From: Amycolatopsis australiensis
GTDB lineage: Bacteria > Actinomycetota > Actinomycetes > Mycobacteriales > Pseudonocardiaceae
Direction of reading: 5' to 3'
Assembly: GCF_900119165.1 (NCBI RefSeq)
Contig: NZ_FPJG01000006.1
Coordinates: forward strand, 6,696,001 to 6,760,000
Length of the DNA stretch: 64,000 nt
The stretch's first letter is position 1, and each line of letters starts with the position of its first letter. A program made the translations under genes and the position numbers. Positions 17,175 to 24,758 of this stretch are shown piece after piece. The notes beneath the pieces are model-generated. The model did not search any database, had not been told where the DNA came from, and saw only the letters and a program-made list of their open reading frames with translations.

Positions 17175-17363
17175 ATGAACTCGCACATCACCTTTCACAC
17201 CATTCGAGAAGCGGCCTGGCTGCTCGGCGTCTCCCGCGCTGCGGTGAGCCGCGCAATCCGGACGCGCGAGCTGCGCGCCACCCGGTGCCGTCCCGGACTC
17301 CGTGTGTCGTCGACCGAGCTGGCCCGCCTGCTCGGGTCGCGTCAGGCCGGAGGTGCCGCATGA
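17175..17363 (+). CDS. Xis-like helix-turn-helix protein
   Basis: 62 residues from ATG 17175. It is a short winged-HTH of the MerR/excisionase type: TIREAAWLLGVSRAAVSRAI then RVSSTELARLLG. It heads the plus-strand transfer operon, divergent from the XRE repressor. Its stop overlaps the WhiB-like gene (ATGA). Size and position suggest the recombination directionality factor or an operon activator; which of the two cannot be told from sequence. Confidence 0.7.
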   Translation: MNSHITFHTIREAAWLLGVSRAAVSRAIRTRELRATRCRPGLRVSSTELARLLGSRQAGGAA

Positions 17364-17695
17364 GCGCCGACGACCTTTGGCTTATCGGGGTCGCGTGGCG
17401 GCTGGACCGGCTGCGCTGGGTGCCGACCGAAGTCCTGACCGATGTCGTGACCAGCGAGGGAGTCTGCATGTGGCCCCCGCCGGACGATGGACCACCCGAC
17501 GCGAGCCGTGACGGCGAGCTGGCCGAGCGGCTGTGCGGCGGGTGCCCTGTTCGGGACGAGTGCCTGGAGCTGGAGTTGCGGACGGCCGGCCTCGACACCG
17601 TCGGCGTCTGGGGCGGGATGACCGACGACGACCGGCGCGCGCTGCACCCCGTCTGGCTGCGGCGGGGCGAGCGGACCGATCGAGGTGCGCGATGA
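17360..17695 (+). CDS. WhiB-like iron-sulfur regulator
   Basis: 111 residues from ATG 17360 (ATGA overlap with the preceding gene). Four cysteines have WhiB spacing: one in EGVCMWPP, then CGGCPVRDEC. They are followed by the G[VI]WGG turn (GVWGGMTDDDR) that contacts sigma factor in this family. WhiB proteins bind a [4Fe-4S] cluster and modulate RNA polymerase. Element-borne copies are known in actinophages and plasmids. It is translationally coupled both up- and downstream, so it is expressed with the transfer genes. Confidence 0.85.
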   Translation: MSADDLWLIGVAWRLDRLRWVPTEVLTDVVTSEGVCMWPPPDDGPPDASRDGELAERLCGGCPVRDECLELELRTAGLDTVGVWGGMTDDDRRALHPVWLRRGERTDRGAR

Positions 17696-18021
17696 ACGGA
17701 CTCACCGTGACGCCCACGCAGATCCTCGCCGGTGTTGGCGTGCTGCTCGTGCTGTTCTGGGTCTGGCGGGCCGGTTCCCGCCGGGCGAAGGCCGCCGCCG
17801 AGGCTGCTCGGAGCGGGGCGCGGCTCGTGTCGCTGGTCGGGCGGGTGCTGTTCAACGCCGGGCTGATCGTCGCTGTTCAGTGGGTCGTGATCGCTCACCC
17901 CGGTAGCCCGTGGCTGCTGTTCGCCGTGCTCGGGTTGCCGGCGCTGTTCGCGTCCTACGCGCTGACTCGCGCGATGACCGTGACCACCGTCGACACGTCG
18001 AAGCGGGGTGGTCGGCGATGA
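17692..18021 (+). CDS. Small membrane protein of the transfer operon
   Basis: 109 residues from ATG 17692 (ATGA overlap). Two or three hydrophobic helices are visible: residues about 8-22, 48-66 and 70-85. The C-terminus is basic (SKRGGRR). No recognised domain. Position and topology match the Spd (spread) proteins that help plasmid movement between compartments of mycelial hosts; this is inference from context. Confidence 0.7.
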   Translation: MNGLTVTPTQILAGVGVLLVLFWVWRAGSRRAKAAAEAARSGARLVSLVGRVLFNAGLIVAVQWVVIAHPGSPWLLFAVLGLPALFASYALTRAMTVTTVDTSKRGGRR

Positions 18022-18716
18022 ACAGGGCTCAACGGCTCGCGCAGGACGCGGCCGAAGCCGCGGAGGTGCGCGCTTACCAGACCGATCCGGACGTCGTCGC
18101 GCTGCGGATCGAACGCGTGCGGCGGCAGGTCGACTGGATGTGCTGGTCCGGGATCGTGCTGGGGCTGGCCTTCACGATGACCAACGTCCAGGGCTTCGCG
18201 TCGGCCGGCACGCGACCGGGGTCACTGCCGTGGCTGGCCGCGTGGGTGCTGGACCCGACCGTCTCCCTCGTTCTGCTGGCGATCCTGCGGGCCGAGCAGG
18301 TCACCGCGCGGTACCAGGTTCGGACGGGTGTCTGGGTGCGGCGGGCGAAGTGGTTCACGCTCGCGGCCACCTACGTCATGAACACCTGGACGTCGTTCGC
18401 CGCCGGGGAGGCTGCGTCGATCGTGCTGCACTCGGTGCCGCCGCTGGTCGTGTTCGTCGCCGTTGAGGCGATCACCGACCTGCGGGACAAGCTCACCGAT
18501 GCCGTACTGGTCGCGGCTGAACGGCACACCAACCAGGAGGAGTCTGCGAAGGCTGGCCGGCGCGTGCTGTTCGCCGATTACCTCGCTATCGCTCGGGAGA
18601 GCTGGACGCCGGACGTCGAGATCACCCCGGCGTGGGTGCGGCGGGCTACCGGCTGCTCGCGGGGCCTGTCGCCCCGGCTGGCGCGGGCGCTGCGGTCGGA
18701 GGTAGCCAATGGCTGA
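18018..18716 (+). CDS. DUF2637-type membrane protein (Spd-like)
   Basis: 232 residues from ATG 18018 (ATGA overlap). Four hydrophobic segments occur in the first 155 residues, e.g. SGIVLGLAFTMTNVQGFA. A soluble C-terminal tail has a predicted small HTH-like segment at its end. DUF2637 proteins sit directly before FtsK/TraB genes in many actinomycete elements and are thought to help intramycelial spread. The stop overlaps the translocase start by 8 nt. Confidence 0.8.
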   Translation: MNRAQRLAQDAAEAAEVRAYQTDPDVVALRIERVRRQVDWMCWSGIVLGLAFTMTNVQGFASAGTRPGSLPWLAAWVLDPTVSLVLLAILRAEQVTARYQVRTGVWVRRAKWFTLAATYVMNTWTSFAAGEAASIVLHSVPPLVVFVAVEAITDLRDKLTDAVLVAAERHTNQEESAKAGRRVLFADYLAIARESWTPDVEITPAWVRRATGCSRGLSPRLARALRSEVANG

Positions 18717-20835
18717 CTCTTTGCCGGTCAAGGCCGATCCCGTGTTCGACGGCGAGTTGGTCGACGACACGTTGCCTCAACCGCGCCGACGGGAGCCGAC
18801 GACGAACCGCTTCGTCCGGTGGTGGCGGCACTCGCCGCGTGTGCCGTTGTGGCTGAAGAGCAAGCCGCAGGCCGTTCAAGCGAGCAAAGACGCCGTCGTC
18901 GGGCTGGTGAAGTCGCCGTGGCGGTACGTCGGCGCGGTTGTTCGCGGCCTGATCGTCGGAGTGCGGTGGTGGCGTGGGTGGGTCACCGTCCGGGACTACC
19001 GGACGGCGGCCGAAGAGTCGGAGAAGCTGGCCGACAAGTTCACGGAGATTCGGGCGCTCACGCTGTTCCGCTGGAAGGTGACCGGTGCTGCCCTGGTCGT
19101 TGCTGCCGTCGGGGTGGCCATCGTCGACCTGGTGTACGGCACCGATCCTGTTTGGATTGGCGGGGCCGCTGCCTCCGTGGCGCTCGCGATCCTCGGGCGC
19201 AAAAAGGACGGCAGTCCCGGCCGAAAGCCGGCGCTCGCCGGGCCGCGGACGCTGACCTGGACGATGGACCCGCAGGTACTGGTGGATGCGTTTCGGGACG
19301 CGAAGCTGATCGGCAAGGATGAGGCGTTGCGGCTGGTCGAGCGCGCGACGCGTGTCGGCGACGGCTGGGCGGTCACTGTCGACCTTCCGGCCACCCGCAA
19401 GGCAGCCGACGTGGTGAAGAATCGGGATGCACTCGCGTCGGCGCTCGCCGTCGATGAGGTCCAGCTGATCGTCGAACGGGTCCGCGGGAACGGTGGGCAC
19501 GCCGGGCGGGTGTCGATGTGGGTGGCTGATGAGGACCCGTACGCCTCGCCGCCGTTGCGGACGCCGTTGCTCGGTGTGGCGCAGTGGGATGCGTGGCGGC
19601 CGATCCCGTTCGGACGGGATGCGCGGGACCGGCGGATTGACCTGCCGCTGGTGTGGACGTCCCTGCTGGTCGGTGCCATCCCCCGGCAGGGCAAGACCTT
19701 CGCCGCCCGGCTCGCGGCGGCCGGGCTCATTCTGGACGCGTGGGTACGGCTGTACGTCGCGGACTTCAAGGCCGGGAAGGACTGGGACACGGCCGGCCTG
19801 GTGGCGCACCGGTTCATGTCCGGCGACGAACCCGAACACGTTCTGGCGCTCGTGGACTGGCTGATTGAACTGGTCGGCGAAGTTCAGACGCGGTTTCGGC
19901 GGATGCGCGACCTGGACGACCTCACGTGCCCGGAATCGAAGGTCACGCCGGAGATGTCCCGCGACAAGGCGCTGAACATGCCGATCACGGCCATCTTCAT
20001 CGACGAGGTTCAGGTTCCTCTGGAGGATCGCACCCCCGTCGACGTGCAAGGCAAGAAGCTCACCGCGGGCGAGTACGTCGGCGAGCTGTTGACGTGGCTG
20101 GCGAAGAAGGGGCCGGCCGCCGGGATCGTGCTCGTGCTCGCCACCCAGCGACCGGACTCGAAGACGATCCCGTCCGGGCTGCGGGCGGTACTCGGGTCGC
20201 GGTTCGCGCTGCGGGTGATGGACTGGCGCGACTCGAACATCGTCCTCGGCGAGCAGATGAACACGCGCGGGTTCGACTCCAGTCGGCTGCTGCCCTCGCA
20301 CAAGGGCGTGGGCATCCTGCGGCCGGACGGCGACACGTCAGCCGGCGCCGACGTGCTGGCCATGACGGTTCGGACCTACTACATGCCAAACGAGGACTGG
20401 CGGACCATCTGCGAGCAGGGCCGGACGCTGCGCGAGGCGGCCGGGACGCTTACCGGACACGCGGCCGGACAGGACACCATGCCGGTGCTCGACCACGCGG
20501 CCGCGGTCAAGGCAATCGGTGCAGGACACGCAGCTGAGTCGCCTGGCGAACTGCCCGAGGTACTCGCATCGCTCGTTGAGTGCTGGGGAGATGATCTCGG
20601 GCCAGACGGCCGAGACTTCGTGCCGACGGCCGAGTTGCTGGACGTCCTGGAGGTTGACTCGCGGACGTTCGCGCAGCAGATGGCCGAGGTGGGGTGCCGA
20701 CCGACGCGCGACCGCGTGACCGGCGAGGACGGCGAGATGCGGCAGGTTCGCGGATACCGGACGGCTGAAATCAGGAGCGCAATCGACCGCGCGAGGGACG
20801 GCGGCGAATCGGCTGGGCAGGAAGGTCGGTCATGA
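18709..20835 (+). CDS. FtsK/SpoIIIE-type DNA translocase (TraB-like)
   Basis: 708 residues. Basic, hydrophobic N-terminal segments (transmembrane about 115-165) anchor the protein. The motor domain shows Walker A GAIPRQGKTF (near 322), VADFKAGKDWD, Walker B TAIFIDEVQ (near 427) and LATQRPDSKTIPSGLRA. The C-terminal 90 residues resemble a winged-helix DNA-recognition domain (FAQQMAEVGCRPTRDRV). TraB proteins pump double-stranded plasmid DNA during actinomycete conjugation after recognising clt repeats. This is the sole transfer motor in the element. Confidence 0.92.
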   Translation: MADSLPVKADPVFDGELVDDTLPQPRRREPTTNRFVRWWRHSPRVPLWLKSKPQAVQASKDAVVGLVKSPWRYVGAVVRGLIVGVRWWRGWVTVRDYRTAAEESEKLADKFTEIRALTLFRWKVTGAALVVAAVGVAIVDLVYGTDPVWIGGAAASVALAILGRKKDGSPGRKPALAGPRTLTWTMDPQVLVDAFRDAKLIGKDEALRLVERATRVGDGWAVTVDLPATRKAADVVKNRDALASALAVDEVQLIVERVRGNGGHAGRVSMWVADEDPYASPPLRTPLLGVAQWDAWRPIPFGRDARDRRIDLPLVWTSLLVGAIPRQGKTFAARLAAAGLILDAWVRLYVADFKAGKDWDTAGLVAHRFMSGDEPEHVLALVDWLIELVGEVQTRFRRMRDLDDLTCPESKVTPEMSRDKALNMPITAIFIDEVQVPLEDRTPVDVQGKKLTAGEYVGELLTWLAKKGPAAGIVLVLATQRPDSKTIPSGLRAVLGSRFALRVMDWRDSNIVLGEQMNTRGFDSSRLLPSHKGVGILRPDGDTSAGADVLAMTVRTYYMPNEDWRTICEQGRTLREAAGTLTGHAAGQDTMPVLDHAAAVKAIGAGHAAESPGELPEVLASLVECWGDDLGPDGRDFVPTAELLDVLEVDSRTFAQQMAEVGCRPTRDRVTGEDGEMRQVRGYRTAEIRSAIDRARDGGESAGQEGRS

Positions 20836-20987
20836 GCGCCGCTCACTCCGAGGATCCACCGATCCGGGTTATCCTACCTGCGGGATTGCCAGAGCTGACG
20901 CCAGCGGTGGCACGCGGACTGATGGCCGTATTGATCGAGCTTACCGAGGTGCCAGCGCTGGACGGACCGGCAGAGGAGGAACCGTGA
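20832..20987 (+). CDS. Mini-protein between translocase and recombinase
   Basis: 51 residues from ATG 20832, overlapping the translocase stop (ATGA). Its own TGA ends at 20987, the A of which begins the recombinase ATG. The sequence is acidic with a central helix (LTPAVARGLMAVLIELTEV). No family recognised. The tight overlaps on both sides argue that it is real. Confidence 0.65.
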   Translation: MSAAHSEDPPIRVILPAGLPELTPAVARGLMAVLIELTEVPALDGPAEEEP

Positions 20988-22718
20988 TGGCTGAAATCAG
21001 CAACGACCCTGGTCGACGCTGGACGAGATCTTGGGCCTTGAGGTGGCCGAGCCGGTCGACGACGGAATCGGTGAGCTGGCGGTCTACGGCCGGTGCTCGA
21101 CGGAGGACAACCAGGACCCGGAGACCTCCCGCGGCTGGCAGTTCGGGAACGCTCGGAAGTTCGTCGAGCCGCTGGGCGGCCGGATCGTCGCCGAGTACTT
21201 CGACGTCGGGCAGTCACGTTCGGTCCCCTGGGAGCGTCGGAACGAGGCATCCCCGTTTCTCGCCGAGCTGAGGAATCCGCGGCGGACGTGGAACGCGGTG
21301 GTGGTCGGCGAGGGCACCCGGTGTTGGTTCGGCAATCAGTTCTCACTGATCGCGCCGCGGTTCGCCGCGTACGGCGTCGACCTGTGGGTGCCCGAACTGG
21401 GTGGTAAGTACGACGCGCGGAACCCGTCGCACAAGATGCTGATGAGCGTGCTTGGCGGGATGAGCGAGTCAGAACGTCAGCACGTTCAGGCTCGTGTCCG
21501 TGCCGCGATGGACGCGCAGGTTGTCAACGAGGGGCGCCACCAGGGCGGCCGGGCGCGCCGTACGGGTACGTCGTCGTCGACGGCGGGCCGCACCCGAACC
21601 CCCGAAAGGCCGCCGAGGGGTTCCGGCTGCGCGTGCTGGCCATCGATCCCGACGCAGCCGAGGTAGTCCAGCGGATATTCGCCGAGTACATGGAAGGCGT
21701 CGGTGACCGCGCGATCGCGAAGGGGCTCAATGAGGACGGAGTGCCCTGCCCTTCGGAACGCCGGCCCGACCAGAACCGGCACCGGCTCGCCGACGGCTGG
21801 CAAGGCAGCACCGTTCGATCCATTCTGGAGAATCCGCGATACACGGGGTACGCGATCTTCGGGCGTTGGACCAAGCACGAGACGCTGCTGAATCCGGATG
21901 ACGTCGGCGCCGGGCACGTCGTGCGGTTCAAGCGGGCGGCGCCGGATCGCATAGTCCGGTCACGGCGACCTGCGCACCCGGAGATTGTTTCTGTCGAGAC
22001 GTTCACGCAAGCGCAGCTGATGCGCCGGTCCCGTGCGGCCGGCGGGTTGCCCGGGATTGCCAAGCTCGAACGAAATCGGGCAGTCACGAAGCACACGTAC
22101 CTGTTGAAGGGGCTGGTGCGCTGCGAGATCTGCACCCGGAAGATGCAAGGTGCTGCGATCCGCAAGGGCGTCTACTACCGGTGCATCGCTCGAACGATGG
22201 CGCCGGGTTCGGCGGCGCTGGCCGATCATCCGAAGACGGTGAACCTACGCGAGGACGTCGTGGTCCCGCCGATCAACGACTGGCTGTGCCAGATCTTCGA
22301 CCCGGACAACCGCGACGACACGGTACGGCTGCTGACCGGGTCGCAGGATGGCCGGGCGGACGGCCGTCGAGCCAACGCGGAGAAGCGGCTGAAGGGTGCA
22401 GAGGAGAAGCTACGGCGTCACCTTGCGGCTATCGAGGCAGGCGTAGACCCCGTCAACTTCGTCGAGCCGATGAAGCGCGCACAGGCCGAGCGGCAGGCCG
22501 CGTTGGAGGAGCTGAGGCACCTGCCGGACACGCAGGCGGTCGACGTAGCGGAGGTGTACGCGATGCTCGACCAACTCGGCGATGTCGCGAGGCACCTCAA
22601 CTCGCGGAGCCCGGAGAGGATCACGCAGGTCTACCGCGACCTGGGCCTACAGGTGGTCTACGACAACAAAAAAGAGGCAGTCACCGTGACTGCCTCTCCC
22701 CGTGTGGGTAACGTGTGT
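20987..22718 (+). pseudogene. Serine recombinase, broken by two frameshifts
   Basis: The resolvase domain is read in frame 2: MAEISNDP, then after a 1-nt loss in the CCC at 21007..21009, LDEILGLEVAEPVDD and AVYGRCSTEDNQDPE. This continues to GGMSESERQHVQARVRAAMDA. A second break near 21551..21560 separates EGRHQGG from APYGYVVVDGGPHPNPRKA, then the recombinase domain. Further on come a zinc ribbon (CEICTRKMQG, YYRC) and a coiled coil (EKRLKGAEEKLRRHLAAIE). In typical family members the nucleophile Ser of YGRCSTEDNQ is retained, as here. The last frame stays open through the tRNA-Leu gene to 23129. Either the integrase is dead or the assembly has indel errors. Confidence 0.85.
22668..22696 (-). 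terminator. Rho-independent terminator for tRNA-Leu
   Basis: Arms GAGGCAGTCA and TGACTGCCTC (22674..22696, 3-nt loop) pair perfectly. On the minus strand they are followed by six T (A-run 22668..22673). It sits 22 bp beyond the tRNA 3' end and at the same time encodes residues near the C-terminus of the recombinase on the plus strand. Confidence 0.85.
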
Positions 22719-22800
22719 GTCCGAGGGGGACTTGAACCCCCACGCCCGTTAAGGGCACTAGCACCTCAAGCTAGCGCGTCTGCCATTCCGCCACTCGGAC
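22719..22800 (-). tRNA. tRNA-Leu (anticodon GAG)
   Basis: Read on the minus strand, the 82-nt gene starts GTCCGAG and ends CTCGGAC (acceptor stem paired). The anticodon stem-loop is CTAGC-TTGAGGT-GCTAG, giving anticodon GAG. It has a long class II variable arm and the T-arm GGGGGTTCAAGTCCCCC. CCA is not encoded. It is the probable insertion site of the element on its 3' side. Confidence 0.95.
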
Positions 22801-22989
22801 CTGCTGAAGAAAGAGTATACGGCTCCCCCCGACCGTCGTTCAGGGGGGTCTCCATCCGTCACCTCCGCACCTCTGGCAAGATCGGCCGGTTTCGGGTTCT
22901 CTGCATCGGTTCAGCACGCCTCCGCACGCACCGCTTGCAACTTAGATTCGCCCGTCCGGGGCGATGCCGGAGAACTGGGAGGTCCGCGG

Positions 22990-23772
22990 ATGGCACGCGC
23001 CGGGCGGCGGCGGGAACGACGGGACGCAGCTGGCACGCAGCTCTCCGTTGCCCAGCTCCTCCGGGAGACCGGGGCCACTCCCCGCGCCCTCGATGCGGCC
23101 TCCGCGGTCACCAGCCATCCGCGCCGTGACGACACCGGGGACGGCTACCGGGAACGGCTCGAGCAACGGGCCCGGGAAGCCGCCGCCGGGCAGTGGGTTG
23201 CCGGACGGCGGATTCGGCTCTTCGCCGGGCTTCTCGGTGCTCTTGTCGTTGTCGGCAGCCTGATCGCCGTCATCTCCCAGGACTCGCCCGGCCGGCAAGC
23301 CGCGCCGCCGCCTGGGGCGCTTGCTCCCGCCACTTCCACTTCCGCCACCAGCCGATCCTCCGTGCCCAGTCCGACGGCCGTCACCACCGTTCTCCGGCAA
23401 ACCGCGACGCCGTCCGAAGCACTGCCCGCGACGGAACCGGCCAAAGAACCCGCCAAGTGCCTCGTGCGCTTCACCGTGCAAGACCAGTGGAACGACGGCT
23501 TCACCGCCGCCGTCACCATCACCAACAACAGCGACCGGACCCTCCGGCCCTGGACGCTCACCTGGACCTTCACCGCCGGGCAGCGGGTCACCCACGGCTG
23601 GGATGGCCGCTACACCCAAACCGGCGGCCGCGTCACCGTCGAGGCCGAGTCCTACAACGGCACGCTCGCCCCCGGCTCCAGCGTCAGCACCGGCCTCAAC
23701 GGTGCCTTCGACCACGGCAACCCCGCTCCCGGCGGCTTCACCCTCAACGGCTCCCCCTGCGACGCCGGCTAG
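22990..23772 (+). CDS. Membrane-anchored carbohydrate-binding (CBM2) protein
   Basis: 260 residues from ATG 22990 with GGGAGGT upstream. An Arg-rich cytoplasmic part (1-75) is followed by one transmembrane helix (LFAGLLGALVVVGSLIAVI, about 77-96). A Pro/Thr/Ser-rich linker and a C-terminal CBM2 domain (about 155-260) come next, with WNDGFTAAVTITNNS, WTLTWTF and a terminal Cys pair. The CBM2 fold binds cellulose or chitin in secreted hydrolases. No catalytic domain is present, so a surface-binding role is likely. The stop overlaps the convergent LysR gene by 4 nt. Confidence 0.85.
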   Translation: MARAGRRRERRDAAGTQLSVAQLLRETGATPRALDAASAVTSHPRRDDTGDGYRERLEQRAREAAAGQWVAGRRIRLFAGLLGALVVVGSLIAVISQDSPGRQAAPPPGALAPATSTSATSRSSVPSPTAVTTVLRQTATPSEALPATEPAKEPAKCLVRFTVQDQWNDGFTAAVTITNNSDRTLRPWTLTWTFTAGQRVTHGWDGRYTQTGGRVTVEAESYNGTLAPGSSVSTGLNGAFDHGNPAPGGFTLNGSPCDAG

Positions 23773-24662
23773 CTCAGCACCTCGCGCATGAACTCCACCA
23801 GCCAGTGCTGCGCCGGGCTGCGGGCGTGCGTGTGGCGCGTGTACACCGACACCTGCGCCGGCTCCACCTCCAGCGGCAGCTCGAACAGGCGGACCCGGTG
23901 CTGGGCCGCGAACATCTCCGCCACCAGGCGCGGCACCATCGCCACCAACTCGCCGTCCTGGACCAGGTACGGCAGGGCCGCGAAGCGGGTCACCTCCAGG
24001 ACCACCCGGTCGAGCAGGCCGCACGCCCCCAGCGCCCGGCGCGGGCCGTCGTGGCCGGTCGGGCCGAACACCGTCACGTGGCGCTCCGCCGCCAGCTGGT
24101 CGAACGTCACCTCCGCCGCCAGGCGCGGGTGGTCGCGGGACACCATGCCCACGTAGCCCTCCGAAAACAGCGGGTGCCGCGCCACGCGCTGGGAGCTGAT
24201 CAGCGACGAGGCGATGAACGCGTCGATCTCGCCGCGGCCGAGCTGGTCGGCCGCGCCGTCGACGTCCAGCGGCCGGACCGACAGCGTCACGCCGGGGGCG
24301 CGCGACGGCAACGCCGCCATCAGGCGCGGCAGCAGCGAGATCTCCCCCAGGTCGGACAGGCACAGCGTGAACGCCGTCCTGGCCGTCGCCGGCGAGAACG
24401 ACCACGCCCCGCTGACCGCCGCCTCGATGCCCGACAGCGCGCTGTGCAGGGGCTCGTAGAGCGCCCGCGCCGTCGTCGTGGGGACCAGGCCGCCGCCGGT
24501 GCGGCGGAACAGCTCGTCCGAAAACCGGCGCCGCAGCTTCTGCAGGCTGTAGCTGATCGTCGGCTGCGTGACGTGCAGGGACTCGGCCGTCGCCGTCACG
24601 CTGCGCGTCTCGTAGAGCAGTACGAACGTCCGCACCAGGTTGAGGTCGAAGTCGCGCACCAT
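23769..24662 (-). CDS. LysR-family regulator of the benzoylformate operon
   Basis: 297 residues. The N-terminal HTH reads LNLVRTFVLLYETRSVTATA, with VTQPTISYSLQKLRRRF as recognition helix. A LysR substrate domain follows. It is divergent from the benzoylformate decarboxylase operon across 96 bp that hold an inverted repeat. By family habit it should activate that operon in response to an aromatic acid. The effector is not deducible. Confidence 0.92.
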   Translation of the reverse strand: MVRDFDLNLVRTFVLLYETRSVTATAESLHVTQPTISYSLQKLRRRFSDELFRRTGGGLVPTTTARALYEPLHSALSGIEAAVSGAWSFSPATARTAFTLCLSDLGEISLLPRLMAALPSRAPGVTLSVRPLDVDGAADQLGRGEIDAFIASSLISSQRVARHPLFSEGYVGMVSRDHPRLAAEVTFDQLAAERHVTVFGPTGHDGPRRALGACGLLDRVVLEVTRFAALPYLVQDGELVAMVPRLVAEMFAAQHRVRLFELPLEVEPAQVSVYTRHTHARSPAQHWLVEFMREVLS

Positions 24663-24698
24663 CGATCCCGTCTATGAACCGCCACGGCAACATTTATT

Positions 24699-24720
24699 GG
24701 AACACACCCCGGTGTGCTCC
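24699..24720. promoter_or_regulatory. Inverted repeat, candidate LysR operator
   Basis: GGAACACACC, two bases, GGTGTGCTCC: 10-bp arms with one mismatch. It lies midway between the divergent LysR gene and the decarboxylase gene, where a LysR-type protein would bind. Confidence 0.5.
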
Positions 24721-24758
24721 CTAGGGTCGGTCCAACCCGTTCGAGGAGGACCCCGCGC

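Larger units (their letters stand above)
16638..22718. mobile_element. AICE-like integrative element next to tRNA-Leu (left end not located)
   Basis: Gene order is XRE repressor, divergent Xis-like HTH, WhiB-like, membrane protein, DUF2637 protein, FtsK/TraB translocase, mini-gene, and serine recombinase abutting a tRNA. This is the layout of actinomycete integrative and conjugative elements that transfer double-stranded DNA with an FtsK-like pump. No replication initiator or primase-polymerase gene is visible. The right end is at the tRNA-Leu 3' end (22719). The left end could lie further left, so the accessory genes from 1 to 16493 may or may not be cargo. I did not find a convincing att repeat by eye. 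Confidence 0.65.

Noticed and set aside
18646..20301. 551-codon minus-strand frame
   Set aside because: Antisense to the TraB-like translocase, whose Walker motifs prove the plus strand. The minus product is Arg/Pro-rich without domains.
22824..22856. C-run and G-run that could pair near the tRNA-Leu 5' side
   Set aside because: The pairing is six bases of homopolymer only, without a defined loop or T-run; too weak to call a terminator.
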